A stretch of 5,254 nucleotides of DNA from contig JACDGH010000202.1 in NCBI GenBank assembly GCA_013815395.1, positions 1 to 5,254 on the forward strand. The letters are read 5' to 3'. Positions within the stretch are counted from its first letter, which is position 1; every line of letters starts with the position of its first letter. Position numbers and translations under genes: made by a program. This DNA is from Parachlamydiaceae bacterium (GTDB lineage Bacteria > Chlamydiota > Chlamydiia > Chlamydiales > Parachlamydiaceae). Below, piece after piece: positions 1 through 5,254 of the stretch. The notes below the pieces were generated by a model. It did not search any database. It saw nothing but the letters and a program-made list of their open reading frames with translations, and was not told the DNA's origin.

Positions 1-2029
1 AATCACCATGGCATTGGGCGCAATAAATATGGAAGGCTTGGCTCGGGTCAAAACCTTGGTTTTCCCAAATGGCCTTCACATTGTCCCTATTGCGTTTTCC
101 TAAAGCATCAAGCATATAAGTTAATGCATAAAATTTAGTGTCATCAAAAGGCAAGATGGGCATGATTGAATTTGGAACGTGACCTGCCGGATTGCGAAAG
201 TGTTCCATCAGCCATTCGTCACTGCGATATACCCCGGACCAATTTGGTTTTGGTCCTATGAGACGTCCAAGTCCATACTCTTGAATATACATCATTAGAA
301 CACGGTGTACCCGCTGCTGCCATGCTTTCAACTGATCTTGTGAAAGCTGTGTTGATGCATGTGTTTTTTCAACGTTCGAGGTTTTTGCCAGATTGTTTTT
401 TGCGCGTGCAGCGAAACGGAATGGAGAGTAGAAACTTTCAATAGTTTCAGGATAGTTCTTTTCTAATTCTTCTAGCAGCGAGTTTTCACGCACATGCTCG
501 ACAATGCGTTTGTCTATTTCTTCGGCATGCTGCTCAATATTTTTCACAATTTCTGATCCAATCATGTCCTCCGGAAATAGGCGTTGGAACCAGGTATGTT
601 CTTGATGCAGTGCGCCAAAAGTTGGCTTTTCCTCGGATTTTTCAATGCTATATCCCACGTTAGATTCATACCCTTTTAGTCGATGGCAGGCGGCACAACC
701 TTGTGTGGCAAACATTATCATTGCATAGTTTAAATCATGCGTTTGGGTAGGGGATATCGGTTTTTCTAAGGATTGCTTTTTGCCCGCTTCCCATTCTTGA
801 ATGCCAATTTTGTAATCTATGGTCGATACAGCTTTTGTTGGACCATTTTGTCCCAAAAGAAATGTCATCAAATCTTCCACTTCCACATGGTCAAGACGCA
901 TATTGGGCATAGTCGATGTCTTTAAAGTTCCTTGTGGCCAAGTAATTTTTTCTTTCAGTAGCCAAGGATACAATCCTCCGGCCCGCGTGAGTTCTGGTCC
1001 GACCCCACCTCTTGAAAATCCAGCGATGCGATGACAGGCATAGCAGGCTTGAGAAATGTAGAGTTCTTGACCGCGACGGTAATCAGCAGTAAGTGTATTC
1101 ACATCGGAATTATTTTTCTTTTTCTCTAGAATATTTCCTGCAATATTTGGGACTGCTTCCAAGGTTGAGTTATTTTGATTGTGACATTGCACGCATTTAG
1201 CTTGAATCAAATGGCCTACAAGAATGGGGCTTGTCTGAAATAGCAAATGATCTGCCGGTTTGTCATTAAAAATATGTGCAAATTGAGGATCGTTTGCTTC
1301 ATCGTGTTCAAGAAATTCCGGTCTTGGTCCCATGTATTCAGTTTCATATTTTTCGTCAAAAACCGGACCGTGCGCCTTATCAGTGGTAAGGCCTTTGCCA
1401 TTGCCACTATGGCATGAAATGCAACCATACTCATCAAGGGGATGAAACTCAAAAGGGCGCGTCTCTTTTCCTATTAAGGGATGCATAACAAGGACTTTGG
1501 CAACATCATAAGTATGCTCTCCGACTTGCGCTTGTTTTAAAGATTGGAGCTCTTCAGCTTCTTTAAGTCGTGCCGTTACTTTGGATGAAGCTCCTTCCTG
1601 CGTGAGTTGTTGATTGACTTTTTCATCGGTCAATTCGACGATTTTATGATTTAATTTTGTCCAAATATATTCTTCATTAGCAACCTTAATAGGGGTTCCA
1701 TTCGCATCCCGCACGATACTACCATTGCTGTCATAGGTGATTTTTGTAGCCGAAAAATGGGGTAGTTGCAGGGCTACATGGCATGAAATGCAACGGTCTA
1801 TTAAAGGTGGTCCTTTATCTTCTCTTTCAAAAACAATTTGTTTAACCCCAGCGCGAAAAGCCGGTGGGGGCTCTCCGGTATAAGTCGACCGAAATTTTTC
1901 TAGAGCAACATAATCATTTTGATAAATGCGGTATTCTGGGAAAAGTTCCCGCAAAAAAAATACGCAAAAAAATGCCCCTGCTATCAAGGCGAGTAAAATA
2001 AGTGCGATTTGGTAGCGTTGTGAACGCAT
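1..2029 (-). CDS. Membrane-anchored multihaem cytochrome c (at least six haems), 3' end outside window
   Basis: An uninterrupted frame of 676 codons starts at ATG 2029 and runs off the left edge. AAGGAA lies 5 bases before the ATG, and the gene begins 14 bases after the cytochrome b stop. Residues about 7-27 form one hydrophobic segment, an uncleaved anchor or signal, so the rest should be periplasmic. Haem c sites CXXCH are at residues 80-84, 203-207, 279-283, 329-333, 445-449 and 670-674. The first three, with FHPLDEYGCISCH and AHG nearby, resemble the N-terminal three-haem module of multihaem proteins found beside Rieske/cytochrome b genes. The fourth and fifth look like class I cytochrome c domains, with MPNM (374-377) and SIMP (621-624) as likely Met ligands. 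The sixth site opens a further domain cut by the edge. Residues about 495-580 are charged and partly helical-looking, without haem sites. It is inferred to replace cytochrome c1/f as electron acceptor from the Rieske protein. Total haem number and C-terminus are unknown. Confidence 0.93.
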   Translation of the reverse strand, partial: MRSQRYQIALILLALIAGAFFCVFFLRELFPEYRIYQNDYVALEKFRSTYTGEPPPAFRAGVKQIVFEREDKGPPLIDRCISCHVALQLPHFSATKITYDSNGSIVRDANGTPIKVANEEYIWTKLNHKIVELTDEKVNQQLTQEGASSKVTARLKEAEELQSLKQAQVGEHTYDVAKVLVMHPLIGKETRPFEFHPLDEYGCISCHSGNGKGLTTDKAHGPVFDEKYETEYMGPRPEFLEHDEANDPQFAHIFNDKPADHLLFQTSPILVGHLIQAKCVQCHNQNNSTLEAVPNIAGNILEKKKNNSDVNTLTADYRRGQELYISQACYACHRIAGFSRGGVGPELTRAGGLYPWLLKEKITWPQGTLKTSTMPNMRLDHVEVEDLMTFLLGQNGPTKAVSTIDYKIGIQEWEAGKKQSLEKPISPTQTHDLNYAMIMFATQGCAACHRLKGYESNVGYSIEKSEEKPTFGALHQEHTWFQRLFPEDMIGSEIVKNIEQHAEEIDKRIVEHVRENSLLEELEKNYPETIESFYSPFRFAARAKNNLAKTSNVEKTHASTQLSQDQLKAWQQRVHRVLMMYIQEYGLGRLIGPKPNWSGVYRSDEWLMEHFRNPAGHVPNSIMPILPFDDTKFYALTYMLDALGKRNRDNVKAIWENQGFDPSQAFHIYCAQCHGD

Positions 2030-2034
2030 CTTCT

Positions 2035-2040
2035 TTCCTT
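2035..2040 (-). promoter_or_regulatory. Ribosome binding site of the multihaem cytochrome gene
   Basis: AAGGAA on the minus strand lies 5 bases before the ATG at 2029, inside the 14-base gap after the cytochrome b stop. It supports this ATG as the true start and translation from the same message as cytochrome b. Confidence 0.75.
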
Positions 2041-2043
2041 AAG

Positions 2044-3369
2044 CTAATGTCTGGCAAAATTTTCTGTCCAAGGCCAAACCCATCCCCAATTGGCTCCTCG
2101 GAAATAGGTACCTACAACCACTAATAATCCCTGCCATAACATAAAAGCAGTATATAAAAAAATAGCTAAATATCGGCTGCGGTGAAACCAATACCCTTCA
2201 CCGCGTGGATTGCGGTCCAAATAAGGGATAACCATCAACCCCAACACCATCAAGGCCGGAATGACAACCCCCCCCCAAAAGGCACTATAGGCAACTAACT
2301 CTTGTAATCCAAGAAAATACCATGGAGCCTTAGAAGGATTTGTGGGCTTACTAGGATCGGCAGGTTCTTCCAATGGAGCGTCAATAAAGGATAATCCAAG
2401 GACAAGAACGAGGGTAAAGAGAAATGCGACAAGTTCTGCCCTTAAAAGATGCGGCCAGGTAAAAACGAAATTATAGGGTCCTTTATCTACAGTAGGACAT
2501 GTCCCTCGCACCAATTCCATTAATCCATAGGTGCGTTGGACGCCAGGAGCAAAAGATTCTTTAGTATCAGAGCGTTGAACCACACGTAAGGGATCTGGGC
2601 GAATTCTGTCTGGTGGACGTGATAAGCCCCCATCTTTGCGGATACGCCAGAAGTGCACTCCAATCAATGTACCCGCGACCAAGGGTAAAAATGCCACATG
2701 AAGAACATAAAAGCGAATAAGTGCGTCCTGCCCCACATTCGTCGAAGCTAGCAGCATGACACGATTGATGTTATATTCGAAGCCTGGCAGATTAGGAGCA
2801 TAGCCTGCGATATTTGTCCCTACAGTGATTGCCCAAAATGCAAGTTGATCCCAGGGTAATAAATATCCAGTAAATGATAATAGCAATGTTAGAAACATTA
2901 ACATGACACCCACGCACCAATTAAATTTACGGGTGCCTTTATAGGAGCCGGTATAAAAAACGCGCGACATGTGTAAAAAGACAAATAGCACCATCATGTG
3001 GGCGCTCCAACGATGCATGTTGCGAAACATCATGGCAAAAGGTGTAGTGTCCTGCCAATCTTTCATGATCTCATAAGCGCGATCTTCGGCTGGAATGTAG
3101 TAAAACATCAATATGACACCCGTAATCACCAACAATAAAAATAAGCTGGTGGTGATGGCGCCTAATCCTAAAGTGTAAAAAGGATCGAGTGAGTGTTTGT
3201 GGCATTTGACGGGGTGAAAATGTAAAAAAAAGTTTTTGAAAACCACTTCGGAGCGGTCGACATCATTATTGGGATAATTGTGGCGAAAGATCGATCTAAC
3301 AATTGTCGATGGAAGATTAACTAAATATTCTCCCCATGACTCACGTGGGCTTCCAGGAAAAACAGACAT
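2044..3369 (-). CDS. qcrB: Cytochrome b subunit of a Rieske/cytochrome b (bc-type) complex, fused b6 + subunit IV form
   Basis: This 441-residue integral membrane protein would oxidise quinol together with the Rieske protein. The start is ATG 3369 (MSVFPGSPRE), which has AGGAA 7 bases upstream. The frame stays open to a TTG at 3438, but that lies inside the Rieske gene. The N-terminal b domain has membrane segments near residues 68-90, 114-134, 152-172 and 222-242. Four haem b ligands are visible: His119 and His133 in the second segment (RNMHRW), and His224 and His239 in the fourth. The spacing in the fourth segment, 14 intervening residues, is that of cytochrome b6. The position matching the haem ci cysteine of b6 (FYC) is Thr66 (FYT). 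The C-terminal domain has about three more segments (311-330, 365-390, 404-425) and the Qo motif APWY (348-351) in place of PEWY. An exposed linker of about 70 residues (243-310) joins the halves. A nine-base G run falls in the codons of FWGGV (2268-2276). It sits between the Rieske and cytochrome c genes in an apparent operon. Confidence 0.97.
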   Translation of the reverse strand: MSVFPGSPRESWGEYLVNLPSTIVRSIFRHNYPNNDVDRSEVVFKNFFLHFHPVKCHKHSLDPFYTLGLGAITTSLFLLLVITGVILMFYYIPAEDRAYEIMKDWQDTTPFAMMFRNMHRWSAHMMVLFVFLHMSRVFYTGSYKGTRKFNWCVGVMLMFLTLLLSFTGYLLPWDQLAFWAITVGTNIAGYAPNLPGFEYNINRVMLLASTNVGQDALIRFYVLHVAFLPLVAGTLIGVHFWRIRKDGGLSRPPDRIRPDPLRVVQRSDTKESFAPGVQRTYGLMELVRGTCPTVDKGPYNFVFTWPHLLRAELVAFLFTLVLVLGLSFIDAPLEEPADPSKPTNPSKAPWYFLGLQELVAYSAFWGGVVIPALMVLGLMVIPYLDRNPRGEGYWFHRSRYLAIFLYTAFMLWQGLLVVVGTYFRGANWGWVWPWTENFARH

Positions 3370-3376
3370 GTATAAA

Positions 3377-3381
3377 TTCCT
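3377..3381 (-). promoter_or_regulatory. Ribosome binding site that fixes the cytochrome b start
   Basis: AGGAA on the minus strand lies 7 bases before the ATG at 3369, within the 38-base gap after the Rieske stop. It favours the 441-residue product over a 464-residue version from TTG 3438, whose extra 23 residues overlap the Rieske gene and resemble no known cytochrome b N-terminus. Confidence 0.75.
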
Positions 3382-3407
3382 AAATAGTGATATTTTTCTT
3401 TTTAGTA

Positions 3408-3917
3408 TTAGGTTGGGGCATACCAAGCGGTATTCCAATCAAGTGTCGTCTTTGATTTATCTACCATGATATCACCTGAAGCCCCTTTAAAAACGTCAAA
3501 GTACACTAGTGGCAGGGGGGCTGGCCCACCAGTATTCATGCCATGATTGTCATAGGTCGATCCATGGCAGGGGCAGGCATAGCCTGTGGGAGCCATATTA
3601 ACGGTACAACCTAAATGGGTGCATACGGCAGTTTGCACACGTACTTTGCCTGCCATGGTTTCAATAAAAACTTTTTGCTTAGGATTAAAGACTTTCCCAT
3701 CTCTTGCTAAAACCTCTTCTGGGCGTCCCAAAGAAAATACGCTTGGGGGGATCTTCATGGCATTGGGATAGAGAAAACCAAGTGTTGAGGCACCGGCCAA
3801 TGCTCCAGCGCCAATTAGGCATGCGCCTACTCCCATTAAGGCTAAAAACGAGCGACGAGAAATCATGGGATCTTTGTCATCGGGGTCAACGTTGAGCGAA
3901 TTTCGATATTTGGGCAT
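3408..3917 (-). CDS. qcrA: Rieske 2Fe-2S protein of the bc-type complex
   Basis: This 169-residue protein passes the first electron from quinol to the cytochrome c partner. The start is ATG 3917, with a moderate AGAAGAGA site upstream lying in the last codons of the preceding gene. The N-terminus carries SRRSFLALMG (20-29), a twin-arginine motif, followed by a hydrophobic stretch to about residue 50. This is expected to be an uncleaved Tat-exported anchor that puts the cluster in the periplasm. The cluster-binding boxes are complete: CTHLGC (99-104) and CPCHGS (115-120). By the family pattern, Cys99, His101, Cys115 and His118 bind 2Fe-2S, and Cys104 with Cys117 form the disulfide. Ser120 and Tyr122 (GSTYD) are the residues known in other Rieske proteins to raise the redox potential, so a ubiquinone- or plastoquinone-level potential is plausible. 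The GPAPLPL segment (131-137) matches the conserved proline loop. It starts two bases after the CcoS-like stop and precedes cytochrome b by 38 bases. Confidence 0.97.
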   Translation of the reverse strand: MPKYRNSLNVDPDDKDPMISRRSFLALMGVGACLIGAGALAGASTLGFLYPNAMKIPPSVFSLGRPEEVLARDGKVFNPKQKVFIETMAGKVRVQTAVCTHLGCTVNMAPTGYACPCHGSTYDNHGMNTGGPAPLPLVYFDVFKGASGDIMVDKSKTTLDWNTAWYAPT

Positions 3918-3919
3918 AA

Positions 3920-4081
3920 CTATCTCTTCTTTTCATTGTCTCTTTTTTCATTTTCTTCATCGCGAAACATTTGGTATTTAACGTCTTCAGGATCGTCAAA
4001 TTGTCCTTTGCGCAAATAATAAGCATAGATGGCGACACCGGCCAATCCAAGGGCCAATGAGCTCAGTAAGCACCAAAACAT
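3920..4081 (-). CDS. ccoS: Small CcoS/FixS-like membrane protein (cbb3-type oxidase assembly family)
   Basis: This 53-residue protein starts at ATG 4081, with AGGGTG 4 bases upstream, and stops at TAG 3920-3922, two bases before the Rieske start. One membrane segment covers residues about 2-22. It is followed by YYLRKGQFDDPEDVKYQMF (20-38) and a highly charged, lysine- and glutamate-rich tail. The aromatic pair, basic residue, GQFDD and the acidic run match the core of the CcoS/FixS family (cytochrome oxidase maturation protein, cbb3-type), whose members are about 45-70 residues with one N-terminal helix. CcoS is needed for cofactor insertion into cbb3 oxidase. No oxidase subunit is in this window, so a role in maturing that oxidase is inferred from family only. 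It could instead serve the bc-type complex or belong to an oxidase operon continuing beyond the left edge. Two-base spacing to qcrA argues for co-translation. The gene symbol is given by resemblance. Confidence 0.8.
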   Translation of the reverse strand: MFWCLLSSLALGLAGVAIYAYYLRKGQFDDPEDVKYQMFRDEENEKRDNEKKR

Positions 4082-4187
4082 ATTTCACCCTATCCATCTA
4101 AAGCAATATGCGGAACTCTACCAAAGAAAAGCCTTTTTTTTAAACACTAAAGCTCAATTTTAAGAAATATGATGATAAAAAAGTAAT
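4082..4187. other. Leader region upstream of the ccoS-qcrA-qcrB-cytochrome c cluster
   Basis: This AT-rich stretch lies between the 4188-4248 palindrome and the ccoS-like ATG. It is the likeliest place for the promoter of the four-gene cluster, but I see no convincing paired -35/-10 boxes with normal spacing. Only the AGGGTG ribosome binding site (4086-4091) can be supported. The T-run that follows the palindrome on the minus strand lies at its upstream edge (about 4176-4181). Confidence 0.35.
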
Positions 4188-4248
4188 TGTTCACGTTATC
4201 GCAGTTTCTTGCGCCTTGCGGCAGCAAGAAACTACGATAACGTGAACA
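4188..4248. repeat. Long near-perfect palindrome (25-bp arms), possible minus-strand terminator
   Basis: The arms 4188-4212 and 4224-4248 are reverse complements over 25 bases with one mismatch. The ends read TGTTCACGTTATCG and CGATAACGTGAACA. Inside, GCC (4213-4215) and GGC (4220-4222) pair around a TTGC loop with one bulged A (4223), giving a stem of about 28 pairs. On the minus strand it is followed after about six bases by TTTTTT, so it might end transcripts from the flavoprotein gene upstream. The stem is much longer than usual for an intrinsic terminator and the T-run is offset. A dispersed palindromic repeat or a protein-binding site is therefore equally possible. Confidence 0.85.
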
Positions 4249-4369
4249 GTCACCATTTAACTTGAGCAAGATAATATTATTTTCTGTTCCGGAGGAAGAG
4301 ATCATACTAGCCCATGCGAGGGAGGAACATACCGGTACCTGCCCACAATGAACCTAAGCTGCGGCGAGA
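4249..4369. other. Intergenic stretch of unknown role between two palindromes
   Basis: No gene is supported here on either strand. After an AT-rich start, the part from about 4285 to 4369 is richer in GC than the leader on its other side. It contains a short stem, TGTTCC (4285-4290) with GGAACA (4324-4329). A wobble-tolerant pairing also exists between 4279-4287 and 4373-4381 on the plus strand. These hints allow a structured RNA or a remnant of a mobile element, but neither can be shown by reading alone. Confidence 0.3.
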
Positions 4370-4631
4370 CTGACAGGGAATAGCAAAAAAACAGATAATT
4401 TGCCTTTGGCGAAGCCCCTGGAGTGCGTCGGCTCTGCCGCGCCCTTCAATTCAGGAGGTCCGTTAAAGCGGGATACAATCATTTCCAAATAAAGATTTTT
4501 ATTCTTTGTCTACTTTTAATACATCCTAGGGTGCTTAAGGTGATTTCTTGAATTAAAGGGCGCAGTAGAGCCGACGCACTCAGGGGCTTCGCCACACGCA
4601 AAATAATCTATTGCCTTCTATTTCTTGTCAG
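4370..4631. repeat. Large imperfect inverted repeat (about 262 bp), MITE-like or giant hairpin
   Basis: The outer ends are CTGACA (4370-4375) and TGTCAG (4626-4631). The arms are about 90 bases each, with weaker complementarity continuing into the roughly 80-base middle. The best-preserved blocks are 4407-4420 with 4581-4594 (14 of 14), 4422-4435 with 4567-4580 (14 of 14) and 4439-4446 with 4556-4563 (8 of 8); a single extra G at 4421 separates the first two on the left arm. Most remaining differences in the inner arm are transitions. There is no open frame inside that looks like a transposase. A non-autonomous palindromic element, or a decayed pair of inverted copies of a shorter repeat, fits best. 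Target-site duplications could not be recognised. Confidence 0.85.
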
Positions 4632-4675
4632 CCCCAGAGAGGCGATATAAGACTTTTACGTACAACTATATTTGA

Positions 4676-5254
4676 TTATCCTATCCATCTAAATGAATAA
4701 TCCATTAGATCCATTGTTACCGCTTGGGTAGGACACTTTTCTGCGCAAAGTCCACAACGGATACATAAATCTTCATCTTTTAACATAGCACTGCCCATCT
4801 GCGCCATCTCTTCTTCACTCATGCTACTAGAATTTACGCCATAATAATTGTCCACAGCTTTGCGCAAATTGCCTTCGCCTACATCCAAATTCAACTGATC
4901 GATTCTAACAAGTTTTAGACAGTTACATGGGCATACATCGACACACCCATTGCACTTAATGCACAAATTACCGTTAAAAACTGGGCTGACATGGCATTGC
5001 AGGCAGCGATTTGACTGTTGATGAGCCTCTTCGGCGGTATAATTATTTTCTACCATATTGTTATTTTTTATGCGGATAGAAGGGGATTGCATACTGGGCA
5101 AGGCCCAGCCTGTGCGCAAATAGGTCTTATCGCGAATAGGGGTTATTTCTGTAAATTCTCCCACGAATTCCTGGTAGGGCTTAGCTCCTTGCAAATCTTC
5201 ATCGATACTGCGCGCAGCTTCTTGTCCATGACGTATGGCTGTAATGAATAAGGC
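4676..5254 (-). CDS. C-terminal part of a GltD-like FAD oxidoreductase with a two-cluster ferredoxin domain; 5' end outside window
   Basis: The frame is open to the right edge, giving 192 residues and a stop at 4676-4678. The TTG at 5194 is only an internal leucine codon. The first residues, ITAIRHGQEAARSID, match the end of the FAD/NAD-binding domain of glutamate-synthase small-subunit-like proteins (AIxxGxxAAxxID), so the missing part should hold the flavin domains. Next come NRCLQC (82-87) and CIKCNGCVDVCP (98-109), a complete 4Fe-4S motif with cysteines 98, 101, 104 and 108. CIRCGLCAEKCP (164-175) is a second, with cysteines 164, 167, 170 and 174. Between them, residues 115-160 form an acidic insertion. 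The protein should be cytoplasmic, moving electrons between NAD(P)H or ferredoxin and a partner. Related proteins are known next to bc-type complexes and in other redox loci. True GltD lacks this C-terminal ferredoxin, so glutamate synthesis is unlikely. About 600 bases separate it from the ccoS-qcr cluster. Confidence 0.88.
   Translation of the reverse strand, partial: ALFITAIRHGQEAARSIDEDLQGAKPYQEFVGEFTEITPIRDKTYLRTGWALPSMQSPSIRIKNNNMVENNYTAEEAHQQSNRCLQCHVSPVFNGNLCIKCNGCVDVCPCNCLKLVRIDQLNLDVGEGNLRKAVDNYYGVNSSSMSEEEMAQMGSAMLKDEDLCIRCGLCAEKCPTQAVTMDLMDYSFRWIG

Noticed and set aside
819..1034. Open frame on the plus strand
   Set aside because: It is antisense to the multihaem cytochrome gene, spanning the region of its fourth haem domain, and has no ribosome binding site or recognisable motif.
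1216..1452. Open frame on the minus strand in another phase
   Set aside because: It is nested within the multihaem cytochrome gene, whose frame contains correctly spaced haem motifs on both sides.
3370..3438. Longer cytochrome b beginning at TTG 3438
   Set aside because: It overlaps the Rieske gene end and has no good ribosome binding site of its own. The added residues are not cytochrome b-like, and the ATG at 3369 has AGGAA at proper distance.
3278..3895. Three short plus-strand open frames
   Set aside because: All lie antisense to the cytochrome b or Rieske genes, and none shows a domain or credible start.
4279..4381. Possible 6S or signal-recognition-particle RNA
   Set aside because: TTCCGGAGGAAG and GCTGCGGCG loosely recall these RNAs. 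However, the conserved SRP loop and the 6S central-bubble layout are not present, and the length is short for 6S.
4991..5005. CLQCH in the flavoprotein tail looks like a haem c motif
   Set aside because: It lies in a cytoplasmic-type iron-sulfur protein without a signal sequence, directly before a 4Fe-4S cysteine cluster. A cysteine-pair role in the iron-sulfur domain is far more likely.
5018..5251. Open frame on the plus strand
   Set aside because: It runs antisense to the ferredoxin-tailed flavoprotein, whose sequence is clearly conserved. The plus-strand product has no recognisable features.
1..5254. CRISPR arrays, tRNA and rRNA genes
   Set aside because: I saw no regularly spaced repeats, no tRNA cloverleaf signatures and no rRNA-like sequence.

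Overview
The window reads almost entirely on the minus strand. It holds a respiratory electron-transfer locus: the end of an iron-sulfur flavoprotein gene, then after a gap of about 600 bases a tight cluster of four genes for a Rieske/cytochrome b complex. The host looks like a Gram-negative-type bacterium of moderate to low GC. The Rieske protein carries a Tat-type anchor, and a multihaem c-type cytochrome stands where cytochrome c1 would normally be. The cytochrome b has an APWY quinol-site motif, and the flavoprotein tail is of the GltD-plus-ferredoxin kind. From memory this mix recalls Planctomycetes and relatives, Nitrospirae or deltaproteobacterial-type lineages. That placement is an inference; no marker gene here fixes the taxon.

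Layout in the direction of transcription, from high to low coordinates. Positions 5254-4676 are the C-terminal 192 residues of a GltD-like FAD oxidoreductase, ending in a ferredoxin-like domain with two 4Fe-4S motifs. Positions 4675-4082 contain no gene I can support. They hold a large imperfect palindrome (about 4370-4631), a second, tighter palindrome (4188-4248) and a GC-richer stretch of unknown role between them. Positions 4081-3920 encode a 53-residue membrane protein resembling CcoS/FixS, a gene short enough to be missed easily. Positions 3917-3408 encode the Rieske 2Fe-2S protein. Positions 3369-2044 encode a fused cytochrome b (b6 plus subunit IV) of 441 residues. Positions 2029-1 encode the first 676 residues of a membrane-anchored multihaem cytochrome c with six CXXCH motifs, and the gene runs off the left edge.

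How the parts would work together: quinol is oxidised by the Rieske protein and cytochrome b. Electrons leave through the multihaem cytochrome c, which probably replaces cytochrome c1/f, towards a terminal oxidase or another periplasmic acceptor. The CcoS-like protein suggests a link to copper-haem oxidase assembly, and oxidase genes might lie beyond the left edge. The flavoprotein may couple a cytoplasmic donor such as NAD(P)H or ferredoxin to the same chain. However, the palindrome-filled gap separates it from the qcr cluster, so co-transcription is uncertain.

The most unusual points are the replacement of c1 by a large multihaem protein, the mixed bc1/b6f signature of the cytochrome b, the CcoS-like gene abutting a Rieske gene, and the two palindromic elements in the gap.
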